Positions 30,642-42,294 of a stretch of 64,000 nt of DNA are shown here, piece by piece. A model generated the notes under the pieces. That model saw only the letters and a list, made by a program, of their open reading frames with translations, made no database searches and was not told where the DNA came from. The position numbers and the translations under genes were made by a program. The DNA is from Bryopsis sp. KO-2023 (Eukaryota; Chlorophyta; Ulvophyceae; Bryopsidales; Bryopsidaceae). The DNA lies in NCBI GenBank assembly GCA_030272585.1, contig BSYQ01000008.1, positions 2,232,001 through 2,296,000 of the forward strand, written 5' to 3'. Each line of letters opens with the position of its first letter. Within the stretch, counting starts at the first letter, position 1.

Positions 30642-33600
30642 ATGACGACCTTGCGATTGCACGCCGCCGCCGTGGCCCTTCTCATATCGCTGCTGCCTTA
30701 TGGAAGGGGTGCGGGCTTCGTCCCTTGCAAGGTGAACCAAAACCTTGAGAAAGTGTAACGATTCACGATGGATTTTTTCTTCTGTGGGGCTGGGTGTTTG
30801 TTTTGCTAGTCACGCGATGCAATGAAGGAACGGGGTGTCCCCCCCCCTAGGGAGGCCTCCCAACGTCCTAAGCGGAGTATATCGATTGAATAAATTGAGA
30901 TGGACCCCCACGGTTTTGCTCTCTCTTCCAGGGCGATTCGTTCTCTGCAAACGATGCATCGTTTTTGGAGTGGCTGATTGAAGAAGGACTGTATAAGAAA
31001 ACTTGCAAGCCGCATTCCAAGGAGGGGACGACATTTTTTGGATATTGGGGCCCATGGGGTCACTGGCCAGTGACACCGATTTTGGAGCCCGCTTGCGATG
31101 CGGTCGGTACCATTGCGTTGGAATGCAATAAAACGATTGCTCTATACATATATGTTTGAGAAATGAAAGTGACTTTATGGAAATATGCGGTGTGGTGTGG
31201 TGTAGGCGCTGCTTGGGCAGTCTGAGGACTGGGTTGGCTCTGGAAAACCTCGGTCCATCACAGGACTGAGTTTTGGTAAAATCTCTAGCAACCGACCAAC
31301 TTGGGGGGACGATTTTGATTCTTTTGTGAAGAGACTCCACTCGCTTCCTTGTCTCGCAACCATCGATGCCCATGGTGTTTCAGCACTGAGTAAGACTTCC
31401 CACACTTCTCAATGAAATTGCAAACTCTTTTTCAAGGTTTGGAAATCAAATCGAATCTGCCTGGTTTCGGGCTCATTTCTGACGGAGTTTATCATTTTTC
31501 CTCAACTCCATATATGTTATATAACAACATGTTAAGAGTGTGTGTTTTGTCTCCACAATGTCATAAATTCCAGGCAACAATATGACAAGACATGCCAGGC
31601 CAGAACCTAATTCGATGTTTGTTTGTTTGCTTGCTTGCTTGTTTCTTTGTTGTGTCTATTCCAAAGACTTCTTGACCTCAAATGATTCCCGAAGGCTGCC
31701 AGTCAAAGATCTAGTGGCACACATCAGAACCACTCAGCTGGCCAGAGCCCATCAGAAGTATAGATGTGGAAGCTTGTGTGACGATCCCATCGAGCTAACA
31801 CTACCGCCCTCCCTTCTAACACTCGAAATATGGGGGACCTCCAAAGATCAGTTTGGGACAAAGCGAGGTCGACAATTCTTCGATTGGGCTGATAGCAGAA
31901 AAGCAGTCTTGCCATCCCTTCCAAAAGGGCTGCAGAAGCTCGTGATAGAGCAAACGCGGATTGGTGGGAAGCTGCCGCAGACGTTGCCTGAGAATATGCA
32001 ACACGTGCAGCTTGGAGGAAACTTGTTTGAGGGGGTCGTCCCAAGCGAGTGGGGGAAAGCAACAAAGCTAGAGATTTTCGCGGTTCATGAGGAGAGACTG
32101 CGGGACTCGTTTGATTTCAATGCTGGAAACGTGTGGCCTGACATAAAAGAAATCGATGTGTGCTTCGGCCATCCCAAGAAGAAAGATCATCCAGGCGAGG
32201 AATTCGTCAGAAAAAGCTCAAACACATCCCAGCAGTTGCTGTGCTTGGGTTTTGGCTGCAGTGGTTCAGGCTGCGAGAAGTCCTTGCAGTGCTTAAAAGT
32301 GAGCAACCCCCCCCCCAAAAAAATTGAGAAATAGAATTGCCAAAGTCCAAGCTTCCTACTTGTTGAATAACAGAATCAATTTTTTCTTCCTTCCTTGGTG
32401 TTACTATTTTTCAACATGGTTAAAAAAAGAGAACGAGCAGTGGTGTGGCGAAATATGATCAATGAATAGGAGCGAGATATGAATAGTTTTGGCGTGCCAT
32501 GTGAAATGTCGCAAAGTGTGTGTTTGTGTGTGTGTGTTTGTCATCTTTTATCTTCCACGGAGTTTTTAATTTTCAATTCGACTGCAGACAGGGAAGAGCG
32601 AAGCAAGGCTCGTCACCCGCAGTCCGAACTTTACAGAGGTGGACTTGCAGTTCGATTACCATTTTGACTACGACGGGCCTTTCGGATTCGGTTCCGATTA
32701 CATTGCCTCCCCGTGCTTCGACAAGCGAATGCCAGACAGGCAGGAGAGAGAGAAGGGAGAGAAGAGAGGGTGCCCACACCGGAGCACGTCAGTTGTACAA
32801 ATATCTGGTGTTCGGATGGTGCGGTTTCCGAGTCGTCGACGATCCGTGGAGGAGCTCTTCGATTTGTTGAAGGACCTGCCGTGCTTGCAAACCTTACACA
32901 TAGATGGTTGCCCTGGTAAGGTCCGGCCTGTCAAACAAACGAACGGGAATTCATACTGGAAAACGCTTGGTTTTATGTTTTGGTCGTTCAGGAAAGACTG
33001 TGGATGCCATGCCAGTGTGAAAAACTGTTTTGAAGAAAGACTGCAACGAATCCATTTCCACATTCAAAGTAGAATGTATTATCTGTCAAATACTGGTGCT
33101 CCGTGACGTACCAACAGTGTGCGTGTGTTGCGTTTTCCCTCAGGTTGGCCGGCAGGCTTAGGCACTCTCCATCAACTTCGAAATTTCACCTTCACGAAGC
33201 CGTCCACTGAAGACTGCCCAAAGGGCCCCACAAGCGCCAAAAGCATTGGTATGATCTTCCCACCCAACCTGGAGATTCTGACGACACAAGGCATTACGTT
33301 TGGCCCAGGGGAACTGTCCACTAGCGCCTTGCCACATTTGAATCAACTGAACATGACCGATTCGGGTTTGCCGGAAGATCTGCCCGCTGGACTAGAGCAT
33401 CTTCGAATCGAGCTTGATCCGACCCTCGAGTGGACAATTCCAAAGGCCTGGGCGAACCTGACCCAGCTGGAGACGATGGCTATCGAAGGGACCTCCCCGT
33501 CCGACCGCCTCCTGCTCCACCTCACTCCTGTATTTGACAGAATGAAGCGGCTGCAAGTCGTGGAAACATGCCTGCGAGCCACCCCTCCAGACCCAACGCG

Positions 33601-34399
33601 GCTTCAGTTTTGCAGCATGGATTTCGAACTGCGGTTGTGCAACTCACCAAAAAAGTTCGGTTGCGGAACCGACTTTGCCCTTGCCACAATATATATATGG
33701 TTGACTGTTGGTTTTTTGGTAACACCAAAGTTTTGTTATTTGGTGAGCCGTTGTGTTAATTCTGAATCGGAGTGTCTACCCTTCGAGCGCGTCGTGCACG
33801 GGTCATTCGGAGTGGTGTCGCTCGGCGCAATTTGCTCTTGTGTGTGGTTGATTCTGGAAACATTTCCGTCTATCTTTGCGAAAGTTATGCTTGGAATCGG
33901 AGTGCTTCACTACGTTGTTTTCATGCTGTCGTTCTGGATATCAATGAAACACACAGAGAAACACGCATGTTTTCCCAGCGATGCAAGGGAGAGCGAGCCT
34001 GGGATGCTGGACACCGCTTGGTTTTCTTGGCGTTTCAAAGGAGGGCGTGTCTCGCGTTGCTTGAGAACTACTCTCAGTCTACTCGCTGCGCCGTTGGTGT
34101 TGGAATTGACAGGTCTGTTCCACACGCTCACAGGAAGAAAGATTTCTTGCGTCACGTCTGAGATGGATTTGAAAGTGTGGCTGTACTGGAGGATCGTATT
34201 GCAAGGCCTCACCGCCTCCGCGTTCCAAGCAGTGTTTCAGAGCATCGTGTTCAACTTGCCGCTGGCCGAGTTCTTCCACATGGTGGGAGCCCACCATGTG
34301 CCTTTGGGGGTGGTGGCATCGACCTTGGTGATGTCGCAATTATCGATTGTGCTGGGAGCCTTTGAAGTATTGTTGCCCCTTCTCTCAAAGTGTCTTTGA
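30642..34399 (+). pseudogene. LRR membrane protein gene, unit 2, probably defective
   Basis: Exons correspond to unit 1: exon 1 from ATG 30642, exon 2 from 30932, exon 3 31221-31389, exon 4 31667-32298, exon 5 32588-32915 and exon 6 33144-34399. Exon 1 has lost two bases after the conserved NQNLEK, giving a premature TAA. Most of the upstream flank is replaced by LINE sequence at 30584. Exons 3-6 remain open and encode the same LRRs and six hydrophobic helices, although the first helix region is reworked (IYIWLTVGFLVTPKFCYLVS). A 32-bp tandem duplication at the end (34363-34430) gives a different C-terminus. It may be recently dead, or use another start. Confidence 0.6.
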
Positions 34400-35295
34400 A
34401 GTATTGTTGCCCCTTTTCTCTAAGTTAACTGGTTGATTAATCACGTTTTGGAGGCGTGCCTGTGCGGAAGCGGTGGACACACTTTTGGACTCTTTTCCTC
34501 AACTCGAGTCCAAGCGTACAAAGTTGTACGTGCTTTGTCATTTTGAAACCAACGCTCCTCGTGTTTTTTTTTTCAACATTGGTCTTTTTTGTGCAATAGA
34601 TGCTGATTCAAACAAACAAACATCGAATGGCTGATTCGTTCGTTTGCTTGAGTGTAAGACATACTTCAAAGAACATTTTACTGTGTTAACCTAGGTTTGG
34701 TTGTTTCTTTTGAGTGATTACTAATTAGGGGGGCGTTCGGGGTCAATTGAGTTTATGATGTGAATTCTGATGATGTGAGTTTAAAGAATCTTATTGAATC
34801 CTTGACTCTCTTCTCGTACAACAATGCAGTCAGGCCTGTTTGGGGGTGTTCACCTGTTGGAGGGGCAAAAAATCAATTTTTTTGCTGTGGGGGGTTATTA
34901 TTAATTGATTGGGTGGTTGGTTGGTCGGGGGGGGGGGGTCATGGGGAGTGTAACAAATATCCTTCTTTCTGAACTCAGGCCTTTGAGAACAGATGGGGGT
35001 CTTCCGAGAACAGATGGGTGGAACACACAAAGAACACTTGGACTCGGCCCAAAGGGACTTACAGAGATAAAACAACTTTCACCGACGTCAATATATATCA
35101 TTTCCCCACTTTGTACCGCCTATCCTCCAGTACACATCCATGTACCTCTCCAATACAACACATTCCCGTACTGTCTTGAAATCTCATCAAAGCTCTCCTT
35201 ACTCATCCAGTACCCTCCTCTTTTTCTTTTTCTTTTTCCTAACCTTTTCTATAGGGAGCGTAAGGAAAGGTTACGTCCAGGCGTGCAGGAAAACC
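34400..35295. other. LRR-kinase spacer, unit 2
   Basis: Similar to the spacers of units 1 and 3 up to about 34,960. It holds the LINE-tail remnant TTTTTTTGCTGTGGGGGGTT at 34876-34895, followed by TGG repeats. About 300 bp (34,965-35,254) are unique to unit 2, with no gene seen. Confidence 0.45.
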
Positions 35296-37235
35296 ATGGT
35301 CCAAAGACGGTTGAGTATGCGCTACGTGGCACTAGGGCGTTGCCAGATCGTCACACCCACGTGCAAGAATTTCCAAGGAAAAGTGCTTCGGAATGTATTT
35401 CTGTACCGTCCGGTCAGTACCTTTGACTGTCAGACGCGGCACCTTGGCGCATCTAAACGCGCTCCGTTTGCAAGGATATCTTCTGAGCAACCCCAAACCG
35501 CAAGGCTTATTGACTGGATAGACAAGATGAGGACTTCACAGCCATCGCTGATATTCTCCCGAGTGGGACCAGTGAGGCCACGAGTGCTGACGAAAAGTCG
35601 CGCGGACCCTCCTCGGCGGCATCGATTCGGCAGTCAATGTGTCGCCCCCGCCAGGACGGATGCGACGAGGGTCGTGTGGGACGACGTGGATGCGTTCCAG
35701 ACGGCAACGGTGAAGGTCTGCGTTCCCAACGTCGAGTGAAGGGATGACTTCGCCGACAACTACTCCCTGGAAGGAGAAGTCGCTGCCGGGAGTTTCGGAA
35801 CAATATGGAGGGGCACCGACAAGAAAACGGGAGAGCCTGTGGCTATCAAGAGGTTGCAAGTGCAGCGAGGCGCTTTGTCGAAGGAGCGCGTCCAGGAAAA
35901 GGTGGAGCAGGAGGTTGCTGTGCTGATGGACCTACAGGGCCACCAGGGGACAGTGCCACTGCACAGCGTGTTCATCGAAGACGACCACTACAACGTCGTG
36001 ATGGACTTCTGTGGTGGGAGCGACCTGAAGTTTCTCGTTCAGGTACGCTGTGCTGGTATCTGTCGCTTGAAAAAACCCCTCTTGATTGGATGACGTATGA
36101 CCTCGCGAACTCGCTTGCTTACTTCGTTTGAGTGATAAAACTCTGTATGTGTAGGAAACGGGCCCCATTTCGGAAGGACTCTGTGCTGCAGTCGCGTGGG
36201 AAGTCCTTGGCGTCTTGTTGAAGTGCCGTGAGGCGAAAGTCGTCCACGGAGATGTCAAGGCCGCGAACTTCGTGGTCGCTTCGGAAAGCTGCAACCCATT
36301 CCGCAGCTCTGAAGTCGTAACAATCGCTCCTGGATGGTTGAAGGCAGTGGATTTTGGCGCAGGCCGATACTTCCGAGGCGAGTTTTCCTGACCCGCCGTC
36401 ATGCAATCAAAGTCGTCATATTTCTGACGTCTCCGGCATTGATGTCCGACACGCCGACGTGGCATCATCCACACCAATGTCGATTTTGGTTGTCGCTTAT
36501 CGATTTGCGATGGGAGAGTTATGTATTGGTCATCCACTGACAGTGTGTGGTTTGGGTGGTGCAGGCAGGCCAAAGGATGTCATACGGGGTCGGTGTGGCA
36601 CCCCTGTTTACATGGCTCCGGAGGTTCTCTGGGGCTACTACGGCTTCGAAGCGGACATGTGGTCACTTGGGATCACCCTGTTCTACCTGATGTCGGGGCG
36701 ATTCCCATTGTGGTAAGCTTTCTCTCCAGGGCAATCTTCCTCCACAAAATAGAAAAAAGTCAAAACTGGATCAAAATCAGATCACCATGATTTTTTCCTG
36801 TGCGTTGGATGCTTCGAACTCATTAAGCAAAATCATGGCACAGCAAGTGCCGAAGGAAAAAAACGACGACAGAGATATCGCATCATGCTTGATTTGAAAA
36901 GCTGGCTGGAGTCTAATTATTGTGATGTGTTCAGGGAGACCGAAGAGGAGGCCTTGAACAAAAATTTGATGCAGGTTAAGGAGGCTGTTTTCCGGCAGCC
37001 GATGAGGGTTCCAGCAGATTGTTTGGGAAACCCCTCAGCCAGCTGCTTGGACTTCATCCGGCGGCTGCTCATCAGAAACAGCCAATCCAGGATGACTTTG
37101 GAGGAGGCCAAATGCCACCCGTTTTTCAAACAGAACCTGTCATTCTGCGAGAATGGAGCCGTCATCCTGGAGTACAATAACATTGTGGAATCCGGAAAAC
37201 TGTCCCCTTCGAGAAAAACGCTTGACAGCGAATAA
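35296..37235 (+). pseudogene. Protein kinase gene, unit 2, with nonsense codon
   Basis: Four exons match unit 3: 35296-36042, 36155-36377, 36565-36712 and 36935-37235. Codon 148 is TGA (35737-35739) where unit 3 has TGG, ending the protein just before the kinase domain. The second intron has a GC donor (GCGAGT at 36378) where unit 3 has GTGAGT. The kinase domain itself is otherwise conserved: [37 protein letters not shown] and [10 protein letters not shown]. Unless the TGA is bypassed or an internal ATG is used, no active kinase is made. Confidence 0.75.
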
Positions 37236-38027
37236 AATTTTTACCTGTTTTGGAGCTTTCGTGATTTGACAGGTGTACAATATGAGAGGAGGTGCATTGT
37301 GGTGGGATGGGATGAATTATTTGTTCTGTTTTTTTTTCACTGTATGGTTGTGTCATGAGATGAGAAGATCAAACTCAGAGATTTTTATTTTTTGTATTTT
37401 ATGATACCCTGGGGGGTTGAAAGAATTAATGTCAATCATAATATTGTTTGTTTGATTGACTTGGTAGTTTTTTGAGTGGGTGATTTCAAACACTGGGTGT
37501 GTTCCAGGAGAGATACCATGGAGCATCATTATATTGCTGAAAAAATTAAAAAGAAAAAAAAATTGACTGGATATTTTGCTGTCAGTGTGTTTCTTACCTT
37601 TCTCGTTTCTAGAGAACAGGTGCACTGAAATTTATGGGAGTGATTGGGGAAAAAAAACTTTTGAATAAAAATCTTTTGAATAATCATAATATAAAAAAAC
37701 TTTTTCGAAAGAAAGAGCAGAAAATAAAAAAAAAGGACAAGTTGTTGCAAGTGCAGTTGAGAAGCATAGTGGTGGTGTCTTTTTTTTTCAATTCTATTTT
37801 TGAAAGGTGATGTTGTATAAACATCATCTGGGACCAGTGTCATTGGGCTTTTTTTTTTGGCATTGAGGGATGTATTTTCAATTGTGATTAGAGTGTTGTG
37901 GTGGAGGAATGCTATTTGGATGCAACTGGGCCAATTCTATCTTCATTTATTCAAAGAAAAAAAGAAAAGGATATGTTATTGCGTTAAGGCAATAAAAAAA
38001 AATGCAGAACATATGATGCCGAGGCCA
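37236..38027. other. Kinase 3' flank, unit 2
   Basis: AT-rich sequence about 90% similar to 58305-59095 of unit 3 and ending in the same ATGATGCCGAGGCCAC. It contains 3' UTR and spacer; no gene seen. Confidence 0.6.
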
Positions 38028-38500
38028 CCGTGGCCTCCCTATAGATGTTCTGTGAATTTTGGTTTGGCAAGAAAGAAGCATGATGCTTCAACTACCGACC
38101 TTGACTGCCACTGGATCCTCAACTTTCGCCCCTGGATGTGCAAGCTTGTTTTTCATCGATCGGGAATCAGGAATCAATTTACGCTTGAGTAATTTTCATC
38201 GATCCAAACGATGGCTCTTTCACGCCACGAAAGGCAGAGGTCCTGGAAACCGCATCCCACAGTCTGTGTCCCACCCCCCTTGGAAAAACAAATCGACCAT
38301 GATCGAGGAAGTAGGACAACAACAACAACAATAATTACATAAGACAAATTACACAAGTAAGACATGGCCTGACCACGCCGCCGGCGTGAAACAGAATCCT
38401 ACTACAATGATCAAGGCTCTTCCCACGAAGTCACCACGTGCTCTCGACGACTTCTCCGTTGCTGCCGTGTCGTATGAATCGAGAACGTGCACCCTGGTAC
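38028..38500 (+). promoter_or_regulatory. Duplicated 5' flank of LRR gene, unit 3
   Basis: Counterpart of 2720-3150. It is now separated from its gene by the 4-kb integrase-less element. Confidence 0.4.
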
Positions 38501-38515
38501 CGGGTGCGTATCTAC
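38501..38515 (+). repeat. 15-bp direct repeat, left flank of the integrase-less insertion
   Basis: CGGGTGCGTATCTAC, repeated exactly at 42514-42528. Sequence outside the pair continues the unit-1-like LRR flank, so the pair brackets the insertion. It is not adjacent to the LTRs: 31 bp (left) and 56 bp (right) of unmatched sequence lie between. Confidence 0.7.
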
Positions 38516-38546
38516 CCCCCAGCCATAGTGTGACCTGTTTCTTGCC

Positions 38547-38709
38547 ACGATGTTCCAGGGAAAAGAGTTACAGAATAAGACATACAAACAAAGACACCCT
38601 GCCAAGTTATAGTTCGAACGGATCCCATACACTTGCGTACATGTACCATATGTCTATTCAATCATTCCCCAAGACCTCCTCGGAGCATGGAACCTCGAAG
38701 TAAGATACA
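38547..38709 (-). repeat. 3' LTR of the integrase-less element
   Basis: 163 bp, identical in length to 42295-42457; on the minus strand it starts TGTATCTTAC and ends GGAACATCGT. The 12-mer CTGTTTCTTGCC lies on both sides of it (38535-38546 and 38711-38722). Confidence 0.8.
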
Positions 38710-38785
38710 ACTGTTTCTTGCCCACTTCGCTTCTACTTGATCGTAAACTCCGAAAAAGTAATCTTTCATGATAACTTCCCATTGA

Positions 38786-40237
38786 TCAGAAAATTTTCCA
38801 TCTACTTAATTTATCCGCTACTAAATTTCTGATTCCGTCAATATGTCTAACTCTTACTGAGGTACACCCAAATGTTTCGAACATTTCCCTTATTGTAGTT
38901 CCAGCTCGTAATATTCTTAACCCTTTAGGGCAACTGGACTCAAATTTGTCCACATCCATGATATCACCTAAACACGAAACCGCTGAACTATTGTCCAGAT
39001 GAACCCTAACATCCGTGTTTCTAAGAAGTTCTGGTGGAACCTTTTCCAAACTTTTACTCAATCCCAAAATCTCTCCTAGGCAACTGGAATGTTGTCCCTT
39101 AATCTCTCCGTGGTTAAAAAACAAAGGTACGTGGTTCGAATCAGTAACCACAAAACCATAAAATTCTGAACCACCGTGACTTGCCCAATCACAGAAAATA
39201 TGTCTAATTTTATCTTCAGAATTCAGCCCCACTCGATAACATGTGTTAAGCCAATCAGATACCAATCCTTTTAAAAAGAGCCTATCCGGTCTTAAACTAA
39301 TTTCTATCTGGCTTAAATACTGCTGCATGGACCAATTGTTGCAAAAGAACTTAAGGGAATTAAGTAAACCCCTTAATTTTTGAACTAAAACTTTGGAAGG
39401 ATTTAAACACAATTCAGCCGTTGTTTCTTCCACCTTTTCCAGATCAACTTTTGGGGCATACGAACCTCCGCAAATTTTGAATCCTAAAAAATCTACTTCT
39501 GTACCTATTTGTATTTTCCTTCTAGCTATCTGAAGCCCAAACTGTTCGCATCGTTGTAAAATAAGCTCAACGTTATGCAAACATTCTTCTATCGTTGAAC
39601 CTCCAGTCAAAATGTCATCTAAATATTTGAGAATTTCTAAATTCCTAAATATGAAATCCATTCTATTCGTAAAAAGACGAGAACTCCAACTAGTACCATG
39701 TGGAACCGTTGCCATCTTATAATCCTTGCCTAGAACTCGAAAATAGGTCAGATTTTTGATTTTTTCACTAATCGGCAACTTGTTATAGGCCTTGGCAATG
39801 TCTAATACTACGAGAAATTTCCATCTTCGTGGTATCTGTTGCACCAACCTTAAAGGACTCGGTAAACACTTGTTTTTTTCATTCCTCCCATAACTGTTTA
39901 AACGTCTGAAATCTATTATTGGTCTGGGCCCCAATCTACGAGAACAAAATGCCATCTGAGCGGGATTATAAAATATTCTATCTTTTATCTTCCGATTCCC
40001 ACTTTCTATAAATCCCAAATCAATTTGATTATCAATCCAATCCTGAAGTTGTTTGTCAGTAATCCTAGGATCCCTAACTTCTCTTCCCGGATTGTTACTC
40101 CAAAGCAAATTACTCAAATCGTATCCACATTCTTCGAAACGAACTTCTAATTGCTTCATTTTGGTTTTTTGCGGATTCAAGACTGGACCAAAAACTTTTT
40201 TGTATCTACTCTCCAAAACTTTTAAACCTGCTTCCAA
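38786..40237 (-). CDS. Integrase-less element RT-RNase H
   Basis: About 480 residues plus an upstream extension entered by -1 frameshift at 40273-40279. RT motifs: FCSRRLGPRPIIDFRRLNSY, VVLDIAKAYNKLPI, VPHGTSWSSRLF and the catalytic LKYLDDILTG. RNase H: HIFCDWASHGG, CLGEILGL, VRVHLDNSSAVSCL and RHIDGIRNLVADKLSR, after which the frame ends. In Ty3 elements VADALSR-type sequence leads into integrase; here a stop follows within a few residues. The RT diverges strongly from the gypsy RT in this window. It copies element RNA to DNA. Confidence 0.82.
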   Translation of the reverse strand: MEAGLKVLESRYKKVFGPVLNPQKTKMKQLEVRFEECGYDLSNLLWSNNPGREVRDPRITDKQLQDWIDNQIDLGFIESGNRKIKDRIFYNPAQMAFCSRRLGPRPIIDFRRLNSYGRNEKNKCLPSPLRLVQQIPRRWKFLVVLDIAKAYNKLPISEKIKNLTYFRVLGKDYKMATVPHGTSWSSRLFTNRMDFIFRNLEILKYLDDILTGGSTIEECLHNVELILQRCEQFGLQIARRKIQIGTEVDFLGFKICGGSYAPKVDLEKVEETTAELCLNPSKVLVQKLRGLLNSLKFFCNNWSMQQYLSQIEISLRPDRLFLKGLVSDWLNTCYRVGLNSEDKIRHIFCDWASHGGSEFYGFVVTDSNHVPLFFNHGEIKGQHSSCLGEILGLSKSLEKVPPELLRNTDVRVHLDNSSAVSCLGDIMDVDKFESSCPKGLRILRAGTTIREMFETFGCTSVRVRHIDGIRNLVADKLSRWKIF

Positions 40238-40269
40238 ATCCCCATTTGTTTGAGAGTAGATAACCGGAT

Positions 40270-42177
40270 TTAGTTTTTTGAATTGCTAATGTCCTGACCG
40301 TTCAAAATCACTCTACCCTCCGTTTGAAAACTGCAAATCTGAACTCCACTGGCTAACTGAATTGGAAACGAGTTTAAGTTCAATATTTGAACTTTAACAT
40401 AGGAGTTGCTAGAGGAAACTCCCGTGTTGATCCAAACCCCTTTCATGTTTAAAATTTTCGGTCTAAAATCGATCTCTTGGTCTATCCTGAAGGGAGTCCA
40501 TATCACTTCTGTTGAAAAAGGTCTGATCACAGTATTTCTACCGATTGGTAAAGAAAAACGATCGGTACTTTCTTTTCGAATTTTCAGATGCCTTTTCTCA
40601 CAAAAAAATTTCAGATCCTTTTGTGATAACCTTTCAAGTAAATCACCTTGCAACACGTTCATCCTGCAGCAACTTATCGGAGATGACCCTGCGATCCTTA
40701 TTTTCCTTTTCCTGACTTGAATATCCGCGTTGATTTCATCCAGAAATCCCACTCCGACTAAAGTTTCGTACCCAGGATCGGCCAATACAACAAACTGGCT
40801 TTCTACAGATTTTCCCCCGATGGAAATCCGGACTTTGGGAGTAATTCCCATAGGTTTGCAAGTGCTCCCATTCGCCATTCTGATTTGGCATTTGGAATCT
40901 AACAATCCTCCCATAATGCCCAGACGGTTTGCTATGTTGGAATGCATAACATTTGTTTCCGAACCCGTATCCAAAACAGCATATTCTTCCACAAATTTCC
41001 CGTTTTCTGCATGAATCACAATTGGAACAGAAAGCAAAGTACCTCGAGTTCCCAAATTTTTTTTGTAAGCTGGCATGCACCATATAGGTGCTTGATTTTT
41101 TTTCTCCCTAACAAAAACAGGGTTTTTTTCCTTTTTTTCCCGAACATCCTTTTTTTTTTTTTCAGGATATGCTTCTTGATTTTTTGTCAACTGACCCATT
41201 AGATTCACTCGAACCTCATCATTTCCTTCGACATCTTCTGCTTGCGCTTGATCTTCTTCTTCCATTAAAGGTCCGAATGGATTCGCCGAAAAAAAAGGTT
41301 GTTGTGCATATCCAACAGGGTACGCAGGTGGAGGCGGATAAAACTGCGTTCCACTTGGGGGCGAATAAAACTGCGTTCCACTTGGAGGCTGTTGGTCCGA
41401 TATCATCGTAGGATAGCTTCGGGGTCCATTGTTCCAATTCCGTCCTTTTGAGAAATTCCTTCCGTCGTTTCTTGGACCTCGATTCCGACCTCCTCTTTTC
41501 GATATCACGTATCTCAAAAAAGAAAAAAACCTCTCGTCGTCCCTTGCAAAATTCTCCACCTTTTTTTTAAGCAAGGGAATCGGACATTCATCTAATGTTT
41601 CAGTCCAGGGTTTTTCTGTTCGACCTGATTCTCGCGTTCCGAAGTCAATCTCCATAGGTTCGGACGTTCCAGAGCTTGTAGTCGCTACACCACCAGTCGT
41701 TTCCTTTTGCATAGTGAGAACGGAATACCAGTTTCTCACGTTGTCGAATAAAGCGGCTAACCCAGTCGCTCCATGAATCGCTATTGATTCGATGCACCTT
41801 TTTTCCAACTTCGTAAAAACCAGATTCCGACAACGATCGACACCTACTTCGTCCTGGACGGCTTCAACTTCAATCTGAAGTCTATCTATGAAACCCATCC
41901 AATCTTCGTCCTTTTTTTTTGCGCAGCGCTTAATGCCAATTTCGTATTCTGTCGACGAACGACCCAAAAATTTCTTTTTCAACTTGACCTGAAATACTGC
42001 CCACTTGTCTTCTTCAAAATTCGCAGCTGTCGTCCAATTCGCCAGAAACCAAGGTTCCACGTTCGGCGGAAAAGCATTGTTGAAATCCCCCAAGGTCATT
42101 TCGTCCAGACTCTGCCCCAGATCTATAATCACTGAATAGCATGGTGCTGTGAAGGCGAAACGGTCCAGAAAATACAA
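40270..42177 (-). CDS. Integrase-less element gag-protease
   Basis: 635 residues. Residues about 1-180 look like a capsid region (WFLANWTTAANFEEDKWAVF, GFIDRLQIEVEAVQDEVGV). A basic Arg/Asn/Gly-rich segment follows (KRGGRNRGPRNDGRNF), then a Pro/Tyr-rich repeat (SGTQFYSPPSGTQFYPPP). An aspartic protease has active site YAVLDTGSETNVM and later GVGFLDEI. There is no CCHC knuckle; the Arg/Gly segment may bind RNA instead. The frame ends TCA AAA AAC TAA, where the A AAA AAC slippery site lets ribosomes shift into RT. Confidence 0.75.
   Translation of the reverse strand: MYFLDRFAFTAPCYSVIIDLGQSLDEMTLGDFNNAFPPNVEPWFLANWTTAANFEEDKWAVFQVKLKKKFLGRSSTEYEIGIKRCAKKKDEDWMGFIDRLQIEVEAVQDEVGVDRCRNLVFTKLEKRCIESIAIHGATGLAALFDNVRNWYSVLTMQKETTGGVATTSSGTSEPMEIDFGTRESGRTEKPWTETLDECPIPLLKKKVENFARDDERFFSFLRYVISKRGGRNRGPRNDGRNFSKGRNWNNGPRSYPTMISDQQPPSGTQFYSPPSGTQFYPPPPAYPVGYAQQPFFSANPFGPLMEEEDQAQAEDVEGNDEVRVNLMGQLTKNQEAYPEKKKKDVREKKEKNPVFVREKKNQAPIWCMPAYKKNLGTRGTLLSVPIVIHAENGKFVEEYAVLDTGSETNVMHSNIANRLGIMGGLLDSKCQIRMANGSTCKPMGITPKVRISIGGKSVESQFVVLADPGYETLVGVGFLDEINADIQVRKRKIRIAGSSPISCCRMNVLQGDLLERLSQKDLKFFCEKRHLKIRKESTDRFSLPIGRNTVIRPFSTEVIWTPFRIDQEIDFRPKILNMKGVWINTGVSSSNSYVKVQILNLNSFPIQLASGVQICSFQTEGRVILNGQDISNSKN
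40273..40279 (-). promoter_or_regulatory. Canonical -1 ribosomal frameshift heptamer A AAA AAC
   Basis: Read on the minus strand in the gag frame, ..A AAA AAC is followed at once by the gag stop TAA (40272-40270). Shifting back one base gives AAA AAA CTA..., which is the open RT frame. Phase, heptamer and position all fit programmed -1 frameshifting. Confidence 0.8.
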
Positions 42178-42279
42178 ATACGCCCTTCGAAAATCGTCTC
42201 CTGCCGATATCCATGATCTTTTAAATAACCCAGGCAGGACCCTCGCTTCGACTTTTAAGAGAAGCGGTTGCAGGGTAAC

Positions 42280-42294
42280 CTCGCTCCGAAACCA
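42280..42294 (-). other. Primer-binding site of the integrase-less element
   Basis: TGGTTTCGGAGCGAG directly follows the 5' LTR on the minus strand and is identical to the gypsy primer-binding site at 19438-19452. Confidence 0.8.

Noticed and set aside
35737..35739. TGA as a reassigned sense codon
   Set aside because: TGA ends other genes here (for example the transposase and the Cys-rich protein), and unit 3 has TGG at this position.
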